The notes: generated by a model not told the origin, from the letters alone. 64,000 bases of DNA from Hymenobacter elongatus (GCF_004745955.1 NZ_SRLD01000005.1:104719-168718); one strand, 5' to 3'. Numbered from the stretch's first letter, positions 1-8,208 are shown. A program made the numbers and translations.

Positions 1-1
1 C

Positions 2-2128
2 TCAGGGCTCACGGCTAACCTGGCTACCGGAGTTGATTTCGACATCTTCGCCGACCTCACCGCGCCCGCTACGCCCGTTAGTACGGCCTTTCTGGTAGCT
101 TCCCCGGGTGGTGCCACCACTGACAACCTCTACACCATCAACCTGACGACGGGTATTGCTTCGGCAGGTGCCCGCATCGGGGTAGGCAGCAACCTCACCG
201 GTTTGGCCGCCTTCCTCACGCCGGTGGTAGTAGCCGACCTGACCTGGACGGGTTTCGTGGATACCCAGTGGGCGTTGGCCGGCAACTGGGAACCGATGCG
301 GATACCGACCGCCGCCGACGACGTAAACATTCCTGATACCGCCAACGACCCGGTAGTGCGTGGTTCGCAGGTGGCCAGAAACGCTACCCTGGGCAGCGGC
401 GCGCTGCTGACAATAGCGGCTAATAGCGTCTTGTCGCTCGATGGCAACTTCACCAACAACGGTGGCACTACCGCCGCCGGCGACCGGGGCGAGGTCCGCT
501 TCACCGGTTCGGCGGCCCGGAGCATCAGCGGTACGGTTTCTTTCTTCAACACCCTGACGGGCGGCTCCGGCGGCCTGGCCCTCAACGCTCCGGTGCGCGT
601 GCAGCGGGTGCTGGTGGTGAGCGGCACGGTAACGTCTAACGGCAACCTGACGCTGCTTTCCAACACTACCGGCACTGGCCAGGTGCTCCAGACGGGCGCC
701 AACAGCGTGACCGGCAACGTGACGGTGCAGCGCTTCATTACGCCCTCCAACAGCGGACTGGGCTACCGCCACTACTCCGCGCCCGTAACGGGCAGCACCG
801 TGGCCGACCTGGCTACGCCCGGTTTCACGCCCGTAGTTAACTCCGACTACAACACGGCGGCGGACCCGAGCCTGGTGTCGCCCTTCCCCACGGTGTTCAG
901 CTACGAGCAGAGCCGGGTGACGAGCAGCGGCGACTACGCAAAGGATTTCGATAAAGGATTCCAGTCGCCGGCCGCGCTGAGCAGCCCGCTGGAAGTAGGC
1001 CGCGGCTACACCGTGAACATCGCCGGTACGCAAACCGTGGACTTCGTGGGCACGGTCAATAGCGGGAACATCAACCAGAGCGGCCTGTCGCGCAGCGCTG
1101 CTCCCGCCTCGCAGGATGCCACGGGCTGGCAGCTGCTGGGCAACCCCTACCCGTCGCCTATCGACTGGGATGTGGTGGGCCGCTCGAACGTGGACGGCGC
1201 GGTGTACGTGTTCCGCTCCACGGATGTGTATGACGGCACCTACTCGAGCTACGTGGCCGGCAACGGCGGCGTAGGCGTGAATGGCGGCTCCGACCAGATT
1301 GCCATGGGCCAGGGCTTCTTCGTGCGTGTCACGACGCCGGGCACTTCCAATGGACAGGTGAGCTTCACCAACGCGGCCCGCATTACGGATGGTAGCAACC
1401 CTATCTTCCAGCGTACCGCCGCCACCGACCCGATGGTACGCCTGGAGTTGCGCGGCACCAGCGGCCCCGCCGATGAAACCCTGGTGTACTTCGATGCCAG
1501 CGCCACTGTCGGCTTCGACTCAGCCCTGGATGCCTACAAGCTCACGGCTGGCACGGCCCCCGTGCTGGCCACCGAAGCGGCCGGTGCCGTGCGGCTGTCC
1601 ATCAACGCCCTCCCGGCGCTGACGACTGCCGACGTAACGGTGCCCCTGCGCTTGCAGGTGTACCAGAACGGCACCTTCACGCTCCGCGCCGCGGGCCTGA
1701 CGAATGTGCCGACCGGCACCTACGTCTACCTGCGCGACGCGCAGACCGGCGCTACCATCGACCTGGCCCAGCAGGCTAGCTACTCGTTTGCGGCTGTTGC
1801 CGGCACGCAGGCCCCGCGCTTCTCGCTGTTGCTCACGCAAAGCAAAGTGCTGGCTACGGCTCCCGTGGCCCTGGCTCAGCAGGTCAGCCTCTATCCTAAC
1901 CCGGCGCGCCAGGCAGTGGCTATCAGCCTGCCGGCCGACCTGCGCCAGCAGGCCGTAGCCGTGACGCTGGTTAACACGCTGGGCCAGGTGGTACTTCGCC
2001 AGACCCTGGCCGCCGGCCGCACCGCCGTCGACCAGCAGCTGCCGCTGACGGGCGTTAGCAAAGGCGTGTACACGCTGCGTCTGACTACTGCGCAGGGCGT
2101 TGTCAATAAGCGCCTCGTGGTTGAGTAA
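2..2128 (+). CDS. T9SS-exported surface protein with DUF4394-like region, 5' partial
   Basis: The reading frame is open from the first bases of the window, so the gene starts outside it; about 708 codons are visible. The first ~65 residues resemble the end of a DUF4394 domain (LYTINLTTG and a following G-x-LTGLA segment). The middle is a low-complexity beta-rich secreted region typical of Hymenobacter surface proteins (SNTTGTGQ, NVTVQRFI, LGNPYPSPIDW). The last ~75 residues are a type A T9SS sorting domain: SLYPNPARQ, GVYTLRL and a terminal KRLVVE. The protein should cross the outer membrane by T9SS and be processed at the C-terminus. Its specific function cannot be told. The exact domain boundaries are inference; the T9SS tail is clear. 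Confidence 0.9.
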   Translation, partial: SGLTANLATGVDFDIFADLTAPATPVSTAFLVASPGGATTDNLYTINLTTGIASAGARIGVGSNLTGLAAFLTPVVVADLTWTGFVDTQWALAGNWEPMRIPTAADDVNIPDTANDPVVRGSQVARNATLGSGALLTIAANSVLSLDGNFTNNGGTTAAGDRGEVRFTGSAARSISGTVSFFNTLTGGSGGLALNAPVRVQRVLVVSGTVTSNGNLTLLSNTTGTGQVLQTGANSVTGNVTVQRFITPSNSGLGYRHYSAPVTGSTVADLATPGFTPVVNSDYNTAADPSLVSPFPTVFSYEQSRVTSSGDYAKDFDKGFQSPAALSSPLEVGRGYTVNIAGTQTVDFVGTVNSGNINQSGLSRSAAPASQDATGWQLLGNPYPSPIDWDVVGRSNVDGAVYVFRSTDVYDGTYSSYVAGNGGVGVNGGSDQIAMGQGFFVRVTTPGTSNGQVSFTNAARITDGSNPIFQRTAATDPMVRLELRGTSGPADETLVYFDASATVGFDSALDAYKLTAGTAPVLATEAAGAVRLSINALPALTTADVTVPLRLQVYQNGTFTLRAAGLTNVPTGTYVYLRDAQTGATIDLAQQASYSFAAVAGTQAPRFSLLLTQSKVLATAPVALAQQVSLYPNPARQAVAISLPADLRQQAVAVTLVNTLGQVVLRQTLAAGRTAVDQQLPLTGVSKGVYTLRLTTAQGVVNKRLVVE

Positions 2129-2146
2129 ATGGGCTTGTTAAGGCTT

Positions 2147-2175
2147 CTCCCGGACGGCTCGGTGCCGTCCGGGAG
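2147..2175. terminator. GC-rich hairpin behind the T9SS gene
   Basis: An 11-bp perfect stem (CTCCCGGACGG paired with CCGTCCGGGAG) with a 7-base loop sits 19 bases after the stop codon. A weak T-rich stretch follows. It is probably a terminator, and may also lie in the leader of the next small gene. Confidence 0.6.
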
Positions 2176-2216
2176 TTGGCTGGCCTTTCCTTTCACTTTG
2201 TCTTTGCCTCCCTGCC

Positions 2217-2432
2217 ATGAACTATATTGTCTCCACGCTACGCTTTTCGGTAGCTGCTGCTGGCCTGAGCTTGCTCAGCAGTCAGTGGCAGCCCGCCCAA
2301 GCTCAGGGTCCCGGTACCGGCGGCCCCCGCCCCGGTGTTACCACTGCTCCTATTGATGGCGGCGTTTCGCTGCTACTGGCTGCTGGGGCCGCCTACGGCC
2401 TCAAGCGCCTCCGGCAGAACCGACGCCGCTAA
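2217..2432 (+). CDS. Mini-protein with PID-CTERM-like sorting tail
   Basis: This is a 71-residue protein. Residues 1-30 form a signal peptide ending in AQAQ, followed by a 15-residue Gly/Pro linker. The motif PIDGG comes next at 45-49, then a short hydrophobic stretch (50-60) and an Arg/Lys-rich tail. The order motif, membrane helix, basic cluster is that of exosortase-type C-terminal sorting signals, and the PID signature matches the PID-CTERM class annotated in Bacteroidota. Almost nothing of a mature protein would remain after both cleavages. The gene lies between two hairpins, so it is probably its own transcription unit. No exosortase gene is seen in the window. The sorting assignment rests on the motif alone. 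Confidence 0.7.
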   Translation: MNYIVSTLRFSVAAAGLSLLSSQWQPAQAQGPGTGGPRPGVTTAPIDGGVSLLLAAGAAYGLKRLRQNRRR

Positions 2433-2448
2433 CCTAATACCTGATCCT

Positions 2449-2491
2449 ACGAAAGGGGGAGCCGCTGACAGTCAGCGGCTCCCCCTTTCGT
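2449..2491 (+). terminator. Strong hairpin terminator
   Basis: A stem of about 20 bp (GAAAGGGGGAGCCGCTGAC with its complement) begins 17 bases after the mini-protein stop codon. It has an almost zero-length loop and ends in CTTTC. The spacing and strength fit an intrinsic terminator for the mini-protein gene. Confidence 0.8.
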
Positions 2492-2519
2492 GTGTAGCGC
2501 CGGTCTGGCAGATGCCGCT

Positions 2520-2663
2520 TATAGCGGTTTCACGAACGGTGTACTGGCCTGGGAAGTAGCGCGACTTTGTAGTTCGCGTCCCCGCGCCAAAGGACCGTTC
2601 CAGGACGCGGACTACAAAGTTCGCGCTACTATCCGCTCGTACACCGTTCGTAAAACCGCTGTA
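2520..2663. repeat. Palindromic repeat, outer type I with inner type B
   Basis: The outer arms are TAGCGGTTTCACGAACGGTG on the left and its near-complement on the right (ACACCGTTCGTAAAACCGCT). Nested inside is a second palindrome, GCGACTTTGTAGTTCGCG-like on the left and the complementary AAAGTTCGCGCTAC on the right. The same outer arms enclose a different core at 11012 and 23776. The same core with other arms occurs at 12038, 24037 and 44137. It codes for nothing recognisable. Confidence 0.85.
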
Positions 2664-2760
2664 GAGGCTGTTTGAGTTCTTAGAAACGGTCATGCTTTAT
2701 CTGGCGTCCGCCTGTCGAAGCATAACCGGACTCTTTTTGCCTGTTCGGACAGGCTCTTAC
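2664..2760. repeat. Degenerate type C repeat fragment
   Basis: GTCATGCT, ATCTGGCGTCCGC and GTCGAAGCAT occur in the same order as in the left arm of the repeat at 40196, but there is no matching right arm. It looks like a decayed copy abutting the preceding repeat. Confidence 0.4.
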
Positions 2761-2777
2761 CCCACTGAAGTTCCTAC

Positions 2778-2827
2778 CAACGCAGAAAGCCCTTTACCAC
2801 CTGCGCGGTAAAGGGCTTTCTGCGTTG
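2778..2827. terminator. Perfect 21-bp hairpin, likely bidirectional terminator
   Basis: CAACGCAGAAAGCCCTTTAC pairs perfectly with its complement around an 8-base loop. It lies 100 bases downstream of the minus-strand zinc-ribbon gene and probably ends that transcript. Confidence 0.65.
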
Positions 2828-2927
2828 AATACCTGTTATCCCTCCGGCCAGGAAGGTCCGTCGCTCTGCTGCGCGCCGCTCAGGATGACAGACGGCTTTA
2901 CCGGTCTAGGAACACTACATTCCTGCG

Positions 2928-3578
2928 CTACTGCTGCTTGCCGCACTCGGCGCAGAAGCGCTGGTTGGGCTTCATCGTGGCCCCACAATCAGAGCAGAAC
3001 CTTTCCTTGGGCTGAGCCGCACCGTTGGGAGTGCCGCACTCGGGGCAGAATTTCTTGTTGGCGTCGAGTGTGGTCTGGCAGTTTTTGCACTGCACGATGC
3101 TGCCCCGGTTCACGAAGTCCAGCTCCTTGGTGTAGTCCTGGGCGCGGGTTTTGGTCTGTATCTGCTCCCGGGCGGCCTGGGCTTGTTGCGAGGCCAGCTC
3201 CTCGTGCTCGTCGGGGGCACAGTCTTCGCAGAGGCCGGCCTTGCCGTTCCAGCACACGTCGGGGCACACCCAATGGCCGCAGCGGGTACATTGCTTGAAG
3301 TGCTTTTTGCCTTCGAGCACGGCGGTTTCCAGGGCTTCGTCGTGGGCCTTACCGCCCACGGCGCGCTGCATCTGGTAGGCCGCGTTGCCGGCATCGTGAA
3401 ACATGCCGCCAAACAAGCTACCCGCCGCGTTGAGCAGGCTGGTGGCCATGCCCATGGTGTTGGTCTGGAACCGCGACATATGGCCGTTGCGGCACTTATC
3501 GCAGTAAAATTTGAACTGAAAGCCTTTGTCCGTGGACAGGTCGTCGTGGTTGGCAACAAACTGAATAAGGTTGCTCAT
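2928..3578 (-). CDS. Multi zinc-ribbon protein
   Basis: A soluble 216-residue protein with no signal peptide. It has a CxxC pair near residue 26 (FYCDKC), a dense CxxC cluster around 97-120 (QCTRCGHWVCPDVC, LCEDC), and two C-terminal zinc ribbons (CKNC...FCPECG and FCSDCG...FCAECG). The middle (about 40-75) is Gly/Ala/Met-rich. The tandem ribbons resemble double zinc-ribbon (DZANK) modules, which usually bind proteins or nucleic acids; no catalytic domain is visible. It is transcribed alone, away from its neighbours. The precise role is unknown. Confidence 0.8.
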   Translation of the reverse strand: MSNLIQFVANHDDLSTDKGFQFKFYCDKCRNGHMSRFQTNTMGMATSLLNAAGSLFGGMFHDAGNAAYQMQRAVGGKAHDEALETAVLEGKKHFKQCTRCGHWVCPDVCWNGKAGLCEDCAPDEHEELASQQAQAAREQIQTKTRAQDYTKELDFVNRGSIVQCKNCQTTLDANKKFCPECGTPNGAAQPKERFCSDCGATMKPNQRFCAECGKQQ

Positions 3579-3646
3579 AGCTGGAAAGGTCGAATGATTG
3601 GCGGCTTAAAAGTAGCATATCTACATAGTGAAGTTATGGTACTCAT

Positions 3647-3682
3647 AAAAAACACCCGCCGGGAAGTCCAACGGGTGTTTTT
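3647..3682. terminator. Hairpin with A and T flanks
   Basis: AAAAACACCCG pairs with CGGGTGTTTTT around a 13-base loop. The A and T flanks make it a candidate terminator in both directions. It lies between the zinc-ribbon gene start and the left end of the 3.08-kb inverted-repeat unit, in a stretch with no other coding signal. Confidence 0.6.
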
Positions 3683-3945
3683 CATTGCTACAGGCGCCCG
3701 CCATGCTACGCGGTGCCCGGTGCCTGACGGCCCTGCTGATTTTAGATTGGCCTTGGTTAAAAGTTTGGCCCAAAAGTTACGTGGCTAAATCGCACACTTG
3801 ATTAGGAGAATGGTACCTATCGGCACGTAAAATTACCGATAAGCGTTCGAAACACCCTTTTCTTTCTCCCTGGCAACGAGTAGGACGGTGCGGAGTTGTT
3901 ACCTTCCCAGCACTACCCTTTCCCTCTCAGGTTCCGCCTTCGCCT

Positions 3946-4509
3946 ATGCACACGCTCCTCCAGCACATTGCGCAGTTTACCACCCTTTCTCCGCAACTGG
4001 CCGAGGAGCTGCGCCAGCGCGCGCAACACCACTGCTTCGGCAAGAACGAACTGCTCCACACAGCCGACACCGTGTGCCGGCGCACGTACTGGATTCAGCA
4101 GGGACTCGTGCGCATCTACTTCAACAAGGACGGCAAAATCGTGACCGATGGCTTTGCGGCCGAAAACCAGTGGATGACCTCGGCCTACAGCTTTATGCGG
4201 GGCGTGCCAGACCCCTACGCCATTGCCGCCGTTGAGCCCACGCAGGCGTATTCCTTGTCGCTGGAGGACTTGCTGCACCTGTTTAACCAGTTTCACGAAA
4301 TGGAACGCTTCGGGCGGGTCATCATGAGCGCACAGTTTCTTGAGCAGTCGGAACGCCTGAATTCGTTGCGCTTCACCTCGCCGGCCGAAAAGTACCAGCA
4401 CTTCTGCACCCATTACCGGCCGATTCTGGCCCGCCTGCCGCTGGGCATGGTCGCCTCGTACCTGGGCATCACCCCGGAAACACTCAGCCGGGTCCGCGCC
4501 AAGGGGTAA
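3946..4509 (+). CDS. Crp/Fnr-family transcription regulator
   Basis: A 187-residue protein with an N-terminal cyclic-nucleotide-binding-type beta-barrel. Segments such as KNELLHTADTVCRRTYWIQQ and GLVRIYFNKDGKIVTDGF are typical of this fold in Bacteroidota. A dimerisation helix follows (about 115-145), then a short C-terminal helix-turn-helix (LGMVASYLGITPETLSRVR) that would read DNA. The residues of the E. coli cAMP site are not conserved, so the effector is unknown. Bacteroidota paralogues of this short type often control nearby genes. Here the next two genes on the strand are Lnt-like and DUF4199-like membrane proteins, a plausible target. It lies inside the inverted-repeat-bounded unit. 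Confidence 0.85.
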   Translation: MHTLLQHIAQFTTLSPQLAEELRQRAQHHCFGKNELLHTADTVCRRTYWIQQGLVRIYFNKDGKIVTDGFAAENQWMTSAYSFMRGVPDPYAIAAVEPTQAYSLSLEDLLHLFNQFHEMERFGRVIMSAQFLEQSERLNSLRFTSPAEKYQHFCTHYRPILARLPLGMVASYLGITPETLSRVRAKG

Positions 4510-4620
4510 AGGGCCGCGGCCAAGAGCTGAGGGACCGGATGATCGAAAAACAGCGGTCCGCCCGGTATTTTTTGATTGTAATCAAGTAGCGCCGGGAGGC
4601 GGGAGCCGCACCTTTGCCAG

Positions 4621-6126
4621 ATGCTTCCTCTCCGTTTCGCCGGGGGCCGCTGGTCGGCCTGGCCCCTTGTTCTTGTGCCGCTTGGCGCCCTCGAATACCT
4701 GCTGGGCGAGTACCCGGGCTGGGTGCTCATTGCCTGGGTGACGCCTATGCTCTGGCTGGTATTCTTCCAGCACCCCCGGCCTTGGGTGGCCTACGTGGTG
4801 GGAGTTCTGGGCCTCACGCTCGTGTACAGCACGCAGCACATAGTCAATATTTTAACGGGGCCGGCCTTTCACCTGACCAACCTCGTGTTTGCCGCTACCT
4901 ACCTGCTTCCCTTTCTGCTGAGTCGGGCCCTGGCCTCCCGCGTGCCCCCGGCGGGCCGCTGGCTGCTGTTGCCCCTGGCGGCGGTCAGCGTCGAGTACGG
5001 CCTTGCCCTCGGCCCCAACGGCACGTGGGGCTCAGTGGGCTACTCGCAGGACAGCGTGTACCTCTTGCAACTGACGGCCTGGACGGGCATTTATGGGGTC
5101 ACCTTTCTGGTGTACGCCACGGCGGGCCTCCTGTTCGCGGCCCTTCGGCAACGGCGGGCGGGCCAGCGCGGCGTCCGGCCGGTTGGGCTGGCGCTAGGGC
5201 TGCTCGTCGTCTGCTTCGGTTTGGGGTGGCTGCGGGTGCAACAGCAAGTCCCGGCGCGGGCGGGGGTGCAGGTGCTGGGCCTCACGTTTCAGGACGCGCG
5301 CTCGTGGCCCTGGTTCCGGGAAGTGGTGTGGGACCAACACCTAACGTTGGGCCGCGACAGCGCGCTACTCCGGCAAAAAGCCGGGGCCGCGCACCGCTAC
5401 TACCTGGCGCAGACGCAGCAGTACGCGCAGCGGTACCGGCCCCAGTGGGTCATTTGGCAGGAAGCGGCCCTGGTCGTCTACCGGCCCGACTATGCGGCCT
5501 TTGCCGCCCGCAATGCCCACTTTGCGGTAGCGAACGGGCTGTACCTGGGCGTGACGTATTTCCTGGTGGACCGGGGCTTCCCGGCCCGGCCCGGCACGAA
5601 CCACCTGACCATCTTCTCTCCCCAAGGGGAGGTGGTCTACGACTACGTGAAGAACAAGCCGGTCAGCGGGATGGAACCGGCCGTGGCCGCGCAGCAACCG
5701 CCCACCGTCTTTCGGGTCGGACCCGTGGCCTACGCCGGGGCCATCTGCGCGGATTTCGATTACCCCGGCCTTATCCGGCAGGTCGGGGCGGCCGACATCG
5801 TGTTTGCCCCGGCGGCGGACTGGCCCGGCATTCGGGACCTGCACGCCCGCATGGCGGCGACACGGGCCGTCGAAAACGGCTTTGCGCTGTTTCGCATCAC
5901 GGGCCAGGGCAAAAGCAGCCTGACGACGGCCTACGGGGAAGTGGTGCGCAGCCAGTACCACCTCGCCCCCGACGTAAAGGCCTTTGTGGCGACCGTGCCG
6001 GTGCAAAAGGTGTGGACCCCCTACCGGGCGTGGGGCGACGTGTTTGCCTGGCTTTGCCTGGGAAGCTTGCTCGGGTTAATCGTGGGAGGCGCTGGCTTCG
6101 CGCAAACCGCTTTTTGGCGGCCATAA
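4621..6126 (+). CDS. Apolipoprotein N-acyltransferase-like membrane protein
   Basis: A 501-residue protein with about six N-terminal membrane segments, a periplasmic nitrilase-type domain (about 215-460) and a final membrane helix. The expected Glu-Lys-Cys triad can be traced: E281 in VIWQEAALV, K344 or K346 in DYVKNKP, and C376 in GAICADFDYP. Lnt transfers the third acyl chain to lipoproteins in the inner membrane. This protein is divergent from standard Lnt in the triad context (WQEAAL rather than a PE motif) and sits in a putative cargo unit, so it may be an accessory paralogue with another acceptor. It starts 111 bases after the Crp-type gene and is followed 43 bases later by a small membrane protein. 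Confidence 0.8.
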   Translation: MLPLRFAGGRWSAWPLVLVPLGALEYLLGEYPGWVLIAWVTPMLWLVFFQHPRPWVAYVVGVLGLTLVYSTQHIVNILTGPAFHLTNLVFAATYLLPFLLSRALASRVPPAGRWLLLPLAAVSVEYGLALGPNGTWGSVGYSQDSVYLLQLTAWTGIYGVTFLVYATAGLLFAALRQRRAGQRGVRPVGLALGLLVVCFGLGWLRVQQQVPARAGVQVLGLTFQDARSWPWFREVVWDQHLTLGRDSALLRQKAGAAHRYYLAQTQQYAQRYRPQWVIWQEAALVVYRPDYAAFAARNAHFAVANGLYLGVTYFLVDRGFPARPGTNHLTIFSPQGEVVYDYVKNKPVSGMEPAVAAQQPPTVFRVGPVAYAGAICADFDYPGLIRQVGAADIVFAPAADWPGIRDLHARMAATRAVENGFALFRITGQGKSSLTTAYGEVVRSQYHLAPDVKAFVATVPVQKVWTPYRAWGDVFAWLCLGSLLGLIVGGAGFAQTAFWRP

Positions 6127-6169
6127 TTTCGTCTCAACGCGCTGATACCAGGTTTTTTCCTGTGCTCCC

Positions 6170-6700
6170 ATGAATGAGTCACCTTTGCTGAAAACCGTCG
6201 TTACGTACGGCCTGGTGCTGGGATGCTCCCTCTGTCTGTATACGACCTTGATGTGGCTGACCCGGTTGGATACGGTTTATCTGGCCACCGGTCAGTACCT
6301 GGACGTGGCGGTGGTCGCACTTCCTGTGGGGGTGCTGGCCGCCGCGATAAATCAGCAGCGTCGGCGGGCGTACCTGCCGGGGTGGCAGCGCGTGGGCCTG
6401 GCCCTGGGCGTGGCCATCGTGGCGGAATTAGTGTACCGGCCCTACTTGGCGCTTCATCACAACTGGCTGAACCCGGAGTGGTTTTCCTTTGTGCTGGCCC
6501 TTGAGCAGGCGGAGTTGCTGGCGGCTGGGCGGAGCGCGGCCGCCATTGCCGCCGAACTGGCCCGGCTCCAGGCGGCCCACGCCCGGCAGACGGGGGTGTT
6601 TTCGGGGTTCTGGATTTCGGCGGTGGTACTGCCCGCCCTCGTGGCCCTGCTAACGCTGCCTTTTCTGCGAAACCGACCGAAAGGAGTCGTGGAGCAATAA
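6170..6700 (+). CDS. DUF4199-like four-helix membrane protein
   Basis: A 176-residue protein with four hydrophobic helices, near residues 8-30, 43-60, 73-92 and 148-168. An Ala-rich amphipathic stretch lies between helices three and four. The layout and the size match the DUF4199 family of small Bacteroidota membrane proteins, whose function is unknown. It follows the Lnt-like gene closely and is the last gene before the right inverted repeat. No catalytic motif is visible. The family call is from topology and general likeness and is less certain than for its neighbours. Confidence 0.65.
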   Translation: MNESPLLKTVVTYGLVLGCSLCLYTTLMWLTRLDTVYLATGQYLDVAVVALPVGVLAAAINQQRRRAYLPGWQRVGLALGVAIVAELVYRPYLALHHNWLNPEWFSFVLALEQAELLAAGRSAAAIAAELARLQAAHARQTGVFSGFWISAVVLPALVALLTLPFLRNRPKGVVEQ

Positions 6701-6834
6701 GGCAGCCAACGGGCTAGTGACTCCGCCTGCCTTCCCCCTACTGCCGCCGCAGGATAGTATGTGGCGTAATTCGTCGGACCACTATGAAGGATGCATGTAA
6801 CATTGGGACCAAACTTTTAACCAAGGCTTAGATT

Positions 6835-7285
6835 CTACGCGCCATCCATGCGCACGATTTTGGCGTGAACGAGCCAAGCCCAGCCACCAGCTCCTGCTGG
6901 CTGGGCATCACGGCGTGGATATTCTTGTAGGCCATCGGCGCTTCATGCACGCCCCCACCCTGGAACACTACGCCATGATCCAGCAGGTATTGGCGCACCG
7001 CCGATTCGCTCAGCTCCTGCTTGGCCCGGGTCCGCGACATAAGCCGGCCGGCCCCGTGCGCCGTCGCGCTTAGAAGCTGTTGTTTGAGGTAGCGCAAAAA
7101 TGGTCAGAGTAGAGACGCGACTCTTCGCGTCTCCGCACCCGCGCCGCAAGGCCGATTTCGTTCAATATAGAGACGCTAAGGGTCACGTCTCTACATCGTT
7201 CCAATGGTATTTTTGCTACCTCAAACAGCTTCTTAGTGAATCGGCCACGCCCCGGCCACGCACGATAAAACCGGGAACCGCATTG
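6835..7285 (-). pseudogene. rtcB: rtcB (RNA 3'-terminal phosphate ligase) remnant
   Basis: Only about the last 90 codons of RtcB remain. On the minus strand the frame reads PGFIVRGRGVADSL, is interrupted by a palindromic element (7074-7231), and resumes as SATAHGAGRLMSR and AYKNIHAVM. Removing the element and one copy of its CTTAG duplication restores DSLSATAHGAGR, the family's histidine-containing guanylate-site region. Near the C-terminus one base is missing, so the expected TPKIVRMDG end is shifted. The N-terminal three quarters are absent: homology stops about 20 bases before the deacetylase start codon. The gene therefore carries a truncation, an insertion and a frameshift, and cannot make a ligase. 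Confidence 0.85.
7074..7231. mobile_element. Palindromic mini-element inserted in rtcB, inner type A
   Basis: The outer arms are AAGCTGTTGTTTGAGGTAGC on the left and GCTACCTCAAACAGCTT on the right. The core carries GTAGAGACGC-type arms (AGAGACGCGACTC and ACGTCTCTAC). CTTAG stands at both outer borders (7069-7073 and 7232-7236), a 5-bp target duplication. Excision on paper restores the rtcB reading frame. The element is 158 bp, non-coding and MITE-like. Confidence 0.8.
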
Positions 7286-7305
7286 CGTCGTTTCTTTGCC
7301 TTTCT

Positions 7306-8208
7306 ATGCCCTGCCTCGCCACCTCCGCCCGCTACACGCTCGACTTGCCCGCCGGCCACCGCTTTCCCATCGCCAAGTACGAGCTGATTCGGGAGCAGCT
7401 GCTGTGGCAGGGCATCGCGCCGCCCCACGATTTCTACGCCCCCGGCCTGTGTGCCGAGGAAGACGTGCTGCGCGTGCATACGCCGGAATATTGGTACAAA
7501 GTGCGCGACCTGCGCCTGTCGGCCGCCGAGGTGCGCCGCCTGGGCCTGCCGCAGAGCGAGCGGCTGGTGCTCCGGTCGTTGAGCAGCTCGGCAGGCACGG
7601 TGCAGTCGGCGCGGCGAGCGTTGCACGATGGCGTGGCGCTGAACCTGGCCGGGGGCACCCACCATGCCTTTGCCGACCGGGGCGAAGGGTTTTGCGTGCT
7701 CAACGACATTGCCATTGCCGCCGCCCACCTGCTCCACCACGGCCTGGCCCGGCAGGTGCTGGTCGTCGACCTCGACGTGCACCAGGGCGACGGCACGGCC
7801 AGCATCTTTCGGCACGAACCCCGGGTGTTCACCTTCAGTATGCACGCCGGGGCGAATTATCCGCTGCGCAAGGAGCAGTCGGACCGGGATATTGCGCTGC
7901 CGCTGGGCACCGAAGATGCCGCGTATCTGGGCCAGCTCACGGCTGTGCTACCCGCGCTGCTGGCACAGGTACAGCCCGACTTCGTGTTTTTCCAGGCCGG
8001 CGTCGATGTGCTGGCGACCGATAAGCTGGGCAAGCTGGCGCTGACGCAGGCCGGCTGCCGCGCGCGCGACGAATTTGTGCTCGGCCTATGCCGGCAGCAC
8101 AGTTTGCCGGTGGCCGTGAGCATGGGCGGCGGCTACTCCGAGCGCATCGGCGACATCGTGGACGCACACTGCAACACGTTCCGGGTGGCGTATGAGCTGT
8201 TTGGGTGA
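7306..8208 (+). CDS. HDAC/AcuC-type zinc deacetylase
   Basis: A 300-residue protein of the arginase/deacetylase fold, full length for short bacterial members. The catalytic features are visible: the histidine pair H119-H120 in GGTHHAF, zinc ligands D157 and H159 in DLDVHQGDG, the third ligand D234 in AGVDVLATD, and the transition-state tyrosine Y277 in MGGGYS. It should hydrolyse acyl-lysine or a small acylated amine; the substrate is not readable from the sequence. It is cytoplasmic. The start lies about 20 bases from the broken end of rtcB, so its upstream region is partly rearranged DNA. The next gene follows after 39 bases. Confidence 0.88.
   Translation: MPCLATSARYTLDLPAGHRFPIAKYELIREQLLWQGIAPPHDFYAPGLCAEEDVLRVHTPEYWYKVRDLRLSAAEVRRLGLPQSERLVLRSLSSSAGTVQSARRALHDGVALNLAGGTHHAFADRGEGFCVLNDIAIAAAHLLHHGLARQVLVVDLDVHQGDGTASIFRHEPRVFTFSMHAGANYPLRKEQSDRDIALPLGTEDAAYLGQLTAVLPALLAQVQPDFVFFQAGVDVLATDKLGKLALTQAGCRARDEFVLGLCRQHSLPVAVSMGGGYSERIGDIVDAHCNTFRVAYELFG

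Larger units (their letters stand above)
3750..6827. mobile_element. 3.08-kb cargo unit with 34-bp terminal inverted repeats
   Basis: The left end (3750-3783) begins GCCTTGGTTAAAAGTTTGG, and the reverse complement of the right end (6794-6827) begins with the same 19 bases. Comparing 34 bases without gaps gives 30 matches. TTAGATT occurs just outside both ends (3742-3748, with one extra G before the repeat, and 6828-6834), as a target duplication would. Inside are three plus-strand genes: a Crp-type regulator, an Lnt-like protein and a DUF4199-like protein. No transposase or recombinase is visible, so any movement would have needed one supplied in trans. The right end lies directly behind the rtcB stop codon. 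Confidence 0.6.

Noticed and set aside
4614..6173. A 519-codon plus-strand frame
   Set aside because: It overlaps the Lnt-like gene in another frame and is Gly/Arg/Pro-rich without hydrophobic helices, whereas the chosen frame has the membrane segments and the nitrilase triad.
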